From assembly GCA_040235505.1 (NCBI GenBank), contig JBECKW010000062.1, positions 1 through 5,124 on the forward strand: a stretch of 5,124 nucleotides of DNA. Reading direction: 5' to 3'. The translations under genes and the position numbers were made by a program. Each line of letters opens with the position of its first letter. Position 1 is the stretch's first letter. The notes under the pieces are model-generated. The model worked only from the letters and a program-made list of their open reading frames with translations. It ran no database searches and was not told where the DNA came from. This DNA comes from JBECKW01 sp040235505. Lineage in GTDB: Bacteria; Desulfobacterota; Desulfobacteria; Desulfobacterales; JAFDDL01. Shown piece after piece: positions 1-4,848 of this stretch.

Positions 1-122
1 TCAATCCACCGGCAGCTGCGGAACAAAGTACTTATCTGATGAGAGACACAATGGTTCTTCAAAAGATCGGGGGCAAATGGTTGATTGTTCATAACCATGC
101 ATCAGTTTTACCGACTGAATGA
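1..122 (+). CDS. NTF2/SnoaL-fold protein, 3' end only (cut by window edge)
   Basis: An open frame read from base 3 gives 39 residues and a TGA stop at 120-122; the start lies outside the window. The tail reads KIGGKWLIVHNHASVLPTE, which aligns with the C-terminus of the complete gene downstream (RIDGKWLIVHHHASYIPTE). This is therefore the upstream copy of a tandem paralogous pair. The GKWLIVHxHAS motif is typical of the last beta strand of SnoaL/DUF4440-like proteins of the NTF2-fold superfamily. The function is unknown. The gap to the next start is 39 nt with no terminator-like hairpin, so the two copies are probably co-transcribed. Whether this copy also has a signal peptide cannot be seen. 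Confidence 0.75.
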   Translation, partial: NPPAAAEQSTYLMRDTMVLQKIGGKWLIVHNHASVLPTE

Positions 123-161
123 CCACACAACCGAACCAACGAGCTTTAAGGAGGTATTGCC

Positions 162-644
162 ATGAAGAAACTTACCATTCTGTCAGTCTGTATGGCATTG
201 TTGTTTTGTTTGTCGTTTACAACACCTGCGGTGGCTTCTGACGAGGATGATGTGATGAAGGTTGCCACAACATGGTATACTGCAATTACTACCAACAACC
301 TCGAATTATTATCTTCATTGTGGTGGCACTCACCAAAAGCATCAACCTTTGAACCCGGTGATGTTCCTTTCTTAATTAAAGGATGGGATAATATCCAAAG
401 GTTGTGGAATGAGAGGTTCAGTGGCAGTACCGGAGGGACAAGCTCATCGACCTTCCTACAGCCAGAAGTTACAATGCTTGGAAAAGATTTTGCGTTTGCA
501 ACCATTTACCATGTTAGCGTAAGTACTGATCAAAAGACAAATGAATCGGCTACAAGCATAGTTAGGGAATCGTTGTTCATCCAGAGGATAGATGGGAAGT
601 GGTTGATTGTTCATCACCATGCATCATACATACCGACTGAATAA
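162..644 (+). CDS. Exported NTF2/SnoaL-like fold protein
   Basis: This gene encodes 160 residues. The ATG is supported by the Shine-Dalgarno TAAGGAGGT at 147-155, six bases upstream. Residues 1-25 look like a type I signal peptide: a KK start, a hydrophobic core LTILSVCMALLFCLSF, and AVA before the likely cut ahead of SDEDD. No lipobox is seen, so a soluble periplasmic product is inferred. Residues 30-157 fit a single NTF2-like (SnoaL_3/DUF4440-type) domain: an N-terminal helix with VATTWYTAI, a central GWDNIQRLWNERF, strands around PEVTMLGKDFAFATIYHVSV, and the closing strand DGKWLIVHHHAS. The fold forms a cone-shaped pocket used by enzymes, binding proteins and oligomerisation modules, so no substrate or reaction can be assigned. 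The gene follows a paralogue by 39 nt and is followed by a terminator. Confidence in the gene is high; the function is open. Confidence 0.88.
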   Translation: MKKLTILSVCMALLFCLSFTTPAVASDEDDVMKVATTWYTAITTNNLELLSSLWWHSPKASTFEPGDVPFLIKGWDNIQRLWNERFSGSTGGTSSSTFLQPEVTMLGKDFAFATIYHVSVSTDQKTNESATSIVRESLFIQRIDGKWLIVHHHASYIPTE

Positions 645-666
645 TAGAAGAGCCGGTTCTATCCCC

Positions 667-707
667 TTGCCCCTTGAGTTGAGCCTCCTCAGGGGGCAAT
701 GTTTGTT
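667..707 (+). terminator. Rho-independent terminator after the NTF2-like pair
   Basis: The arm TTGCCCCTTGAG (667-678) pairs with CTCAGGGGGCAA (688-699) to give a 12-bp stem with one G-U pair and a 9-nt loop. The T-rich run TGTTTGTTT follows on the + strand. It lies 23 bp after the stop of the second NTF2-like gene and probably ends that transcript. Confidence 0.75.
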
Positions 708-732
708 TATGAGTTTCCAGATACCCCTATAT

Positions 733-788
733 TGTAGTGTGCATCGGATTCTGTAATGTGCATTCCATTCGGATGTAGTGTGCATTCC
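733..788 (+). repeat. Three direct repeats, TGTARTGTGCAT(TCC), possible IS end
   Basis: Copies start at 733 (TGTAGTGTGCAT), 752 (TGTAATGTGCATTCC) and 774 (TGTAGTGTGCATTCC), all in the same orientation, 19 and 22 bp apart, roughly two helical turns. Copies 2 and 3 differ at one base over 15; copy 1 matches copy 3 over the first 12. Repeats that begin with TGT and are iterated near an end are known as transposase-binding sites in IS21-family termini, so this may be a solitary IS end. No transposase gene and no inverted partner is seen within the window. An array of regulator-binding sites is the alternative. Confidence 0.5.
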
Positions 789-810
789 CCTGTTCAGCAA
801 TGAGAAAACG

Positions 811-845
811 ACTCGGGTTCAAATCCCAAACCGGGAATCGAACTC
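811..845. repeat. Facing pair of tRNA T-arm-like sequences
   Basis: GGGTTCAAATCCC (815-827, + strand) has the form of a tRNA T-arm, with a 3-bp stem around TTCAAAT. Five bases later GGGAATCGAACTC (833-845) is the reverse complement of another T-arm-like sequence, GAGTTCGATTCCC. The two match in inverted orientation at 10 of 13 positions. Neither is followed by a plausible acceptor stem with CCA, and no anticodon or D arm is seen, so no tRNA gene is called. Fragments of this kind can be left at integration sites, or this may be an imperfect palindrome with chance resemblance. Confidence 0.35.
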
Positions 846-934
846 ATACGGTTTGCATCCTGTGCTAACTCATTGACAGCAACAAACGTCTTAGGCATCC
901 ATTTACAGACAAAAGACTGTTTTGTGGTGAAAAC

Positions 935-956
935 TTATCCACAAAACTTATCCACA
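935..956 (+). promoter_or_regulatory. Tandem pair of perfect DnaA boxes
   Basis: TTATCCACA occurs at 935-943 and again at 948-956, both on the + strand and 13 bp apart start to start. Each is an exact match to the consensus DnaA box TTATNCACA. Just upstream TTTGTGG (921-927) forms an inverted repeat with CCACAAA (939-945), and ACAAAA-N5-TTTTGT (909-925) is another small palindrome. No dnaA, rep gene, AT-rich unwinding region or further box cluster is seen, so an origin is not called. Possibilities are a DnaA-titrating site, the replication or control site of a mobile element, or chance. Confidence 0.5.
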
Positions 957-1019
957 ACGAACGTGGGTGGGTTTGAGTCGAATCTTTATTGTCCTTTAAA
1001 TCAAGTGGCTTATGCTTTG

Positions 1020-1056
1020 GTGGGTTCGACGTTGGCAACTCCCTCCGCCTCCACCA
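1020..1056 (+). pseudogene. ssrA: tmRNA (ssrA) 3'-end-like fragment, possible att scar
   Basis: GTGGG (1020-1024) could pair with CCCTC (1041-1045) at four of five positions, as in a T stem. It is followed by CGCCTCC (1046-1052), A and CCA (1054-1056), the usual end of bacterial tmRNA. The T loop is 16 nt, TTCGACGTTGGCAACT, instead of the usual 7; removing nine bases (1030-1038) would restore TTCGACT. No 5' acceptor strand of the GGRGGCG type, no tag reading frame and no pseudoknots are found upstream, so this is not an intact gene. ssrA often lies beside smpB, which begins its 3' end 94 bp away, and the 3' end of ssrA is a classic target of tyrosine integrases. An attachment-site remnant is inferred. 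Chance resemblance cannot be excluded. Confidence 0.4.
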
Positions 1057-1098
1057 TCTTTAAAATCTAATAACATGCAAGAACGAGTTACGGACGGA

Positions 1099-1146
1099 AC
1101 CGCCCGGTCGAAGATCCCGGCGTCGGGGCATCCGGCTTTGCCGGAT
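1099..1146 (-). terminator. GC-rich hairpin cluster after smpB, probable terminator
   Basis: Four bases past the smpB stop, ATCCGGC (1130-1136) and GCCGGAT (1140-1146) form a perfect 7-bp stem with a 3-nt loop. Two weaker hairpins follow in the direction of transcription: CCCG/CGGG (1116-1127) and ACCG/CGGT (1099-1108). There is no T run after the first stem, so this is not a textbook intrinsic terminator. It may act with Rho, or as a 3' end stabiliser for the HPr-ptsI-smpB message. Confidence 0.5.
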
Positions 1147-1149
1147 TAC

Positions 1150-1608
1150 TCACCAATTCTTCTTTTCCCGGTCCTGATCCCTTTTTTCATCCCGCTCCCG
1201 AATGCTTTCCCGCTTGTCGTATTTTTTCTTTCCCTTGGCTACCCCAAGTGTCAGTTTGACCTTACCGTCTTTGAAATAGAGCTTCAGGGGGATCAGCGAC
1301 ATGCCCTTCTCGTTGAGTTTTCCATAGAGTTTTTTAATCTCATAGGCGTGAAGAAGCAGTTTCCGGGGTCGCAGGGGATCATGGTTGTTGTAGTACGAAT
1401 AGGGATAAGGGCTGATATGCATCTGGTGAACCCAGACCTCGCCGTTTTTTATCTTTCCGTAAGCATCCTTCAGGTTGGCCCTGCCGGCACGCAGCGATTT
1501 GACTTCCGACCCCACGAGAACCAGGCCGGCTTCATATTCGTCGTGAATAAAAAAGTCATGTCTCGCTTTCTTATTCTGGGCGATCAGTTTAATACGTTCT
1601 GAAATCAA
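1150..1608 (-). CDS. smpB: SsrA-binding protein SmpB
   Basis: SmpB binds tmRNA and delivers it to stalled ribosomes, where trans-translation tags the incomplete protein and frees the ribosome. The 152-residue product has the family landmarks: IAQNKKARHDFFI (9-21), the GSEVKSLR block (33-40), the basic DPLRPRKLLLH (77-87), and GVAKGKKKYDKRE (122-134) leading into a charged C-terminal tail ending NW, the part that enters the empty A site and mRNA channel. Length is normal for the family. The only plausible start is TTG at 1606-1608: an in-frame TAA lies three codons upstream and no ATG or GTG is near. AAGGAA lies about 10-12 bases before it. The gene follows ptsI by 46 bp on the same strand without a hairpin, so it probably shares the PTS transcript. 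An ssrA-like 3' fragment lies just beyond it, pointing toward it. Confidence 0.96.
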   Translation of the reverse strand: MISERIKLIAQNKKARHDFFIHDEYEAGLVLVGSEVKSLRAGRANLKDAYGKIKNGEVWVHQMHISPYPYSYYNNHDPLRPRKLLLHAYEIKKLYGKLNEKGMSLIPLKLYFKDGKVKLTLGVAKGKKKYDKRESIRERDEKRDQDREKKNW

Positions 1609-1654
1609 AATTAATTATTTCCTTTTCGATATCCCGGCGGCACCCGAATGACAT

Positions 1655-3442
1655 TTATTGGGAGTCTGCGGCTTCCATGTATGCGTTGTCGTCGAGAAGA
1701 CCGCCATAGCGCGCATGGAGTGTCGCCACGATGTCTTTGGAGGAATTGAACGTCAACAGTTCTTCCACCAGTCCTGCAGCATCGGAAGCCTTTAGCCCGC
1801 GCAGCAGGCTTTTAATCGGTGGAATACTCTGGGGAAGTAAACTGAATTCGTTGATTCCCATCCCCAGAAGCACTGGCACGTGGACCGGGTCGGCCGCCAT
1901 TTCCCCGCAAATGCAGACGGTGGTTCCCGTTTTTCTACCCACGTCGCAGACATGTTTCAACATGCGGAGGACAGACGGATGCATGGGCTGATACAGATAA
2001 GCTACTTCCTTGTTGTTCCGGTCAATGGCAAGAGAATACTGAATCAAATCATTGGTGCCGATGCTGAAAAAATCCACTTCCCTGGATAGCGCCTCCGAAA
2101 GAAACACGGCGGAAGGCACCTCGATCATCACCCCCACCGGAATGTTCCGGTTATAACGCTCACCTACCCGCTCGAGCTCTCCGGCCGCTTCGTCGAGAAG
2201 CCGCTTGGCCTCTATCACTTCCTCGTAATTCGAAATCATCGGAAACAGCACCCGGGTCTCTCCGAAGGCGGCGGCCCGAAGAATAGCCCGAAGCTGGGTT
2301 TTAAAAATATCCTTTTTTTTCAGGCAATAGCGGATCGCCCGAAGGCCCAGGGCGGGATTCTCTTCGCGGCCGTTCTCCCCTCCGACATCAATGGCCTTGT
2401 CCCCGTTGATGTCAAGGGTGCGGAATGTAACAGGCCTTGGCGTCAGCACCTGGACGGTGTCTTTGTAATAGTTGAAAAGCTCCTTTTCCGTCGGGAAGTC
2501 GGGACGCCGCATGTACTGGAATTCGGTACGATACAGACCGATACCGTCCGCACCGTGCTCAATGGCGGATCTGGCCTCATCCGGCTGCTCGATGCTGCCC
2601 ATCACCTTGAGCTCGACCCGGTCTTCGGTGACGGCGGCAAGGTGGCTCTCCCGGATGAAGACGGACCTGTGGGCCTCGTAATGCTGATCCCGTTCCTCGA
2701 ACTCCACCAGGGTGGCTTCGGTGGGATTGACGATAACAAGTCCCGAAAGGCCGTCCACAATAATCAGGTCATCGTTACGAATGACCCGGGTGGCCTTCTC
2801 GAGCCCCAGAACGGCGGGAATTTCCATGGACCTTGCAATAATGCTCGTATGGGATGTTTTTCCGCCCCTGTCCGTCACAAATCCCTTAACCCGTTTCAGG
2901 TTCATCTGGCTGGTCTCGGCCGGCGAAAAATCCCTGGCCACCAGAATGACCCGAGCATTGATGGCGGCGATATTGATCTGGGCTTCCCCCATCAGGTTTC
3001 TCAGAATACGGTCCCCCACCTGAACGATATCCGAGGCACGTTCCCTGAGGTAGGGATCGTCGATATCCTGGAACATGGTTTTAATCTGGGTTACCGTCTT
3101 TTTGAAAGCCCACTCGGCATTTACCTGCTCCTTTTCAATGGTGTCGATGGTAAGCCCGTAGAGCATTTTATCCTTCAGAAGCTGAAGGTGGGTTTCAAAC
3201 ACATATACATGCTGTTTTACCTTTTCCGGTGTGTTTTCGATGATGTCAACTAACTGGTCTTTTGTGTTTTTAACCGCGGCCTTGAACCTCTTGACCTCAT
3301 TTTTAAGGTCTTTTTTTTCAATGGAATATTTATTGACCAGCTCGGCCCCCTTCTTATCCACGATATAGGCCTTGCCGATACATATCCCGGGAGATCCGCT
3401 GATCCCGACCAGTCTGATTTCATTTTGTGAACTATCCGTCAT
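1655..3442 (-). CDS. ptsI: PTS enzyme I (PEP-protein phosphotransferase)
   Basis: Enzyme I is the cytoplasmic entry enzyme of the phosphotransferase system: it autophosphorylates on histidine with PEP and passes the phosphate to HPr. The 595-residue protein is full length (the family is about 570-590). The N-terminal half (about 5-240) carries the swivelling domain with GGKTSHTSI, so the active residue is His198. The C-terminal PEP-binding barrel (about 260-570) shows GLYRTEF (Arg305), FRTLDINGDK (Arg341), EENPALGLRAIR, MIEVPSAV (Glu441), GTNDLIQYSLAIDRN (Asn464, Asp465) and CGEMAADP with the catalytic Cys512. All key residues are present, so it should be active. The ATG overlaps no other gene; GGGGAG in the last codons of the HPr gene serves as its Shine-Dalgarno, and the 6-bp gap suggests translational coupling. 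No sugar-specific EII gene is visible. Confidence 0.97.
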   Translation of the reverse strand: MTDSSQNEIRLVGISGSPGICIGKAYIVDKKGAELVNKYSIEKKDLKNEVKRFKAAVKNTKDQLVDIIENTPEKVKQHVYVFETHLQLLKDKMLYGLTIDTIEKEQVNAEWAFKKTVTQIKTMFQDIDDPYLRERASDIVQVGDRILRNLMGEAQINIAAINARVILVARDFSPAETSQMNLKRVKGFVTDRGGKTSHTSIIARSMEIPAVLGLEKATRVIRNDDLIIVDGLSGLVIVNPTEATLVEFEERDQHYEAHRSVFIRESHLAAVTEDRVELKVMGSIEQPDEARSAIEHGADGIGLYRTEFQYMRRPDFPTEKELFNYYKDTVQVLTPRPVTFRTLDINGDKAIDVGGENGREENPALGLRAIRYCLKKKDIFKTQLRAILRAAAFGETRVLFPMISNYEEVIEAKRLLDEAAGELERVGERYNRNIPVGVMIEVPSAVFLSEALSREVDFFSIGTNDLIQYSLAIDRNNKEVAYLYQPMHPSVLRMLKHVCDVGRKTGTTVCICGEMAADPVHVPVLLGMGINEFSLLPQSIPPIKSLLRGLKASDAAGLVEELLTFNSSKDIVATLHARYGGLLDDNAYMEAADSQ

Positions 3443-3448
3443 AACTGC

Positions 3449-3775
3449 TTACTCCCCGAAACCGGATTCCACATTTTCATGAATACGAAGCAGCAGATGA
3501 TGATCCGCCGGATCTTCGGACTGCAGTGTAATCCAGGAACCCTTGGTACATTCCAACGTCAGAATGTCGATGACACTTGATGCATCAACCATTTCGCCGT
3601 TTTTAATTATCCATATGGTTGATTTCGCGCTTTGCGCTATTTTGGCAATAATACCGGCGGCCCGGGCATGAAGCCCGAGTTCATTGGTTATTTGGACCTT
3701 TTTCGTGAAGGTGGATGGGCTTCGGTCTGTTTTCTCCGTCATATTCCATTTCGGCAAATTGAAAAGCCATTTCAT
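3449..3775 (-). CDS. HPr-family phosphocarrier protein
   Basis: HPr receives phosphate from enzyme I on a histidine and passes it to EIIA proteins or regulators. The core (about residues 23-108) has NELGLHARAAGIIAKI, placing the phospho-histidine at His36, then a strand-loop-helix with DASSVIDILTLECTKGS, and ends with the common tail GFGE. Ser67 lies 31 residues after the histidine, exactly where the regulatory Ser46 of classical HPr sits, so control by an HPr kinase is possible. The usual Pro after HAR is Ala, a variant I associate with deltaproteobacterial HPrs. The ATG at 3775 gives 108 residues, about 20 more than usual. An internal ATG at 3742 (97 residues) is as likely: neither has a strong Shine-Dalgarno, and the candidate promoter leaves only about 11 nt before the first ATG. 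The gene is first of the HPr-ptsI-smpB run. Confidence 0.93.
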   Translation of the reverse strand: MKWLFNLPKWNMTEKTDRSPSTFTKKVQITNELGLHARAAGIIAKIAQSAKSTIWIIKNGEMVDASSVIDILTLECTKGSWITLQSEDPADHHLLLRIHENVESGFGE

Positions 3776-3793
3776 TATGCAAGATTATGTCGG

Positions 3794-3822
3794 CTTTTAT
3801 CAACGGCGACGGTCTTTGTCAA
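3794..3822 (-). promoter_or_regulatory. Candidate sigma-70 promoter for HPr-ptsI-smpB
   Basis: Read on the - strand, TTGACA (3822-3817) is a perfect -35 box. After a 17-bp spacer comes TAAAAG (3799-3794), a 4-of-6 match to the -10 box, preceded by TGA, that is, an extended -10 TGn. Transcription would begin near 3787, about 44 nt before the internal ATG at 3742 but only about 11 nt before the ATG at 3775. This favours the downstream start for HPr. Confidence 0.55.
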
Positions 3823-3871
3823 TGTGAATTGAGGAATGCGGAAGGGCAATCGCACTTAGGATGCGACGATG

Positions 3872-3952
3872 CCATCGGGGTCGGAATCGCTATCGGGATC
3901 GGGATCGAAAAAGGCTCGATAGCGATTCCGATACCGATAGCGAGTCCGATAA
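3872..3952. repeat. Two opposed arrays of six hexamers forming a large palindrome
   Basis: Six consecutive hexamers of form NNATCG (3872-3907: CCATCG, GGGTCG, GAATCG, CTATCG, GGATCG, GGATCG) are followed by a 9-nt A-rich loop (3908-3916) and six consecutive CGATNN hexamers (3917-3952: CGATAG, CGATTC, CGATAC, CGATAG, CGAGTC, CGATAA). The right array is the inverted form of the left. The longest perfect inverted repeat is 15 bp, 3881-3895 with 3917-3931; pairing in other registers is possible in 6-bp steps. There is no T run after the stem on either strand, so it is not a plain intrinsic terminator. It lies between the HDOD gene and the HPr promoter. It resembles dispersed intergenic palindromes (REP/MITE-like), but I cannot assign a known family. 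Confidence 0.8.
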
Positions 3953-4038
3953 TCACATCATCCGATTTTACATGCGATCGGCCTAAGGAAGGCAAAGAGT
4001 TGGAGCGGGAAAGGGGAAAAAGAACATAATCCCTTCAT

Positions 4039-4848
4039 CTACGACCGAAAAGCATCGACAGTTTCCAGAATATTATCCTCCGATAGTCCGGCCGCCTCCA
4101 TCACCTGAAAAATGCTCGGCCGGTTCAGAAACGCTTTCAGATCAATGTCCTGTTTGAGCAGATAAAATATCGCATCCGCTAAAAACACATAATCGGCTGG
4201 AAGGGATTCCACGGTTAAAGGTGTATGGTGTTTCTCAATGGCCATGATGATAATATCCGGAACGCTCCATCGCTGGGCCAGTTGCGCCCCGACTTCGGCA
4301 TGATCCATGCCGAGGACTTCCTGCTCGGCATCAATCGGGGACCTTTTTCCTGTTCGAACGAGGTCCCGTATCTCCAACGCATAGGAATCGTCCAGCTTTG
4401 ACAGAACGAGCTTTCCGACATCGTGAAGCAGTCCCGCGGTAAAAACCATGGCGGGCGATACAAGTCCTCCAGCCAATCTTGAAAGTTTCTCGGCAATCTG
4501 TCCTGTCAGGAGCAGGTGCTCGGCAGCACCTTCGAGCCATGGATTCGATTTTCCTTTCTCAAATTGCATCAATCCTCTGAAATAAGCGGCCATGGCCAAT
4601 CCACCCACTGCCGAAGTCCCTAAAAACCGGACGGCATGGGCCACCGATGTTACCGGGGCAGGAAGCGAATAGTAGGCGGAGTTGCACAAATTGAGCGCCT
4701 GCATCGTCAACGTCGGATCCTCCTCAACCACCTTTGCAAGTTGAGACATATCCGCTTCAACATCGTTCACGATGCTCATAATACGCCGGATATTAGTGGG
4801 CAGCGGGGCAATCCGCTTGATATTTTTTTGTATCTTTTCGACTACCAT
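4039..4848 (-). CDS. HDOD-domain signalling protein
   Basis: The 269-residue product is a single HDOD domain (PF08668 type) from about residue 8 to 210 with a short helical tail, and no receiver, GGDEF, EAL or membrane segment. Landmarks are the N-terminal IAPLPTNIRRIMSIV, the DPTLTMQALNLCNSAYYSLPAPVTSVAHAVRFLG region (shown in part at 44-77), and AGLLHDVGKLVL (138-149). HDOD proteins are HD-superfamily relatives found in signalling, chemotaxis and c-di-GMP-linked contexts, often without enzyme activity. This one keeps a ligand-like set: His110, His142-Asp143, His183, His207-His208 and Asp225. A remaining phosphohydrolase activity cannot be excluded. The ATG at 4848 has a weak AGGT eight bases upstream. 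It is transcribed toward the HPr operon but separated from it by 263 bp containing the hexamer palindrome and a candidate promoter, so it is probably a separate unit. Its partner and target are unknown. Confidence 0.93.
   Translation of the reverse strand: MVVEKIQKNIKRIAPLPTNIRRIMSIVNDVEADMSQLAKVVEEDPTLTMQALNLCNSAYYSLPAPVTSVAHAVRFLGTSAVGGLAMAAYFRGLMQFEKGKSNPWLEGAAEHLLLTGQIAEKLSRLAGGLVSPAMVFTAGLLHDVGKLVLSKLDDSYALEIRDLVRTGKRSPIDAEQEVLGMDHAEVGAQLAQRWSVPDIIIMAIEKHHTPLTVESLPADYVFLADAIFYLLKQDIDLKAFLNRPSIFQVMEAAGLSEDNILETVDAFRS

Larger units (their letters stand above)
645..1149. other. Gene-free, signal-rich intergenic region
   Basis: About 500 bases between two transcription units that converge. 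No frame here has a recognisable protein, good codon use or a Shine-Dalgarno. After the terminator it holds, in order, three direct repeats (733-788), two facing T-arm-like sequences (811-845), a small palindrome ACAAAA-N5-TTTTGT (909-925), two DnaA boxes (935-956), an ssrA-3'-end-like fragment (1020-1056) and GC-rich hairpins after smpB (1099-1146). The mixture reads like accessory DNA or the edge of an integrated element rather than an ordinary spacer. That reading is an inference. Confidence 0.6.

Noticed and set aside
146..505. A 119-codon - strand frame opposite the NTF2-like gene
   Set aside because: The + strand gene has a signal peptide, strong ribosome site and paralogue; the antisense product has no features.
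1005..1030. A tmRNA proteolysis tag, since the + strand reads VAYALVGS just before the CCA-like end
   Set aside because: A tag frame should lie some 200 nt upstream of the 3' end and be followed by a stop and pseudoknots; here it runs directly into the T-arm-like sequence.
645..1056. An intact or permuted tmRNA gene, or a T-loop group I intron
   Set aside because: No 5' acceptor strand with a GGTTTCGACG-type start is found, and the T-loop insertion is only nine bases, far too short for an intron.
873..1070. A 65-codon + strand frame over the DnaA boxes and ssrA-like fragment
   Set aside because: It starts with TTG without a Shine-Dalgarno, has no recognisable domain, and lies across repeat and RNA-like signals.
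1012..1602. A long + strand frame opposite smpB
   Set aside because: It is antisense to a clear smpB gene; the proline- and phenylalanine-rich product looks like nothing known.
2555..3253. A 232-codon + strand frame inside ptsI
   Set aside because: It is antisense to the enzyme I gene, whose catalytic motifs are all intact on the other strand; no domain or ribosome site is seen.
3872..3952. CRISPR array or simple intrinsic terminator
   Set aside because: There are no 20-40 bp repeats with unique spacers, and no T run follows the stem on either strand.
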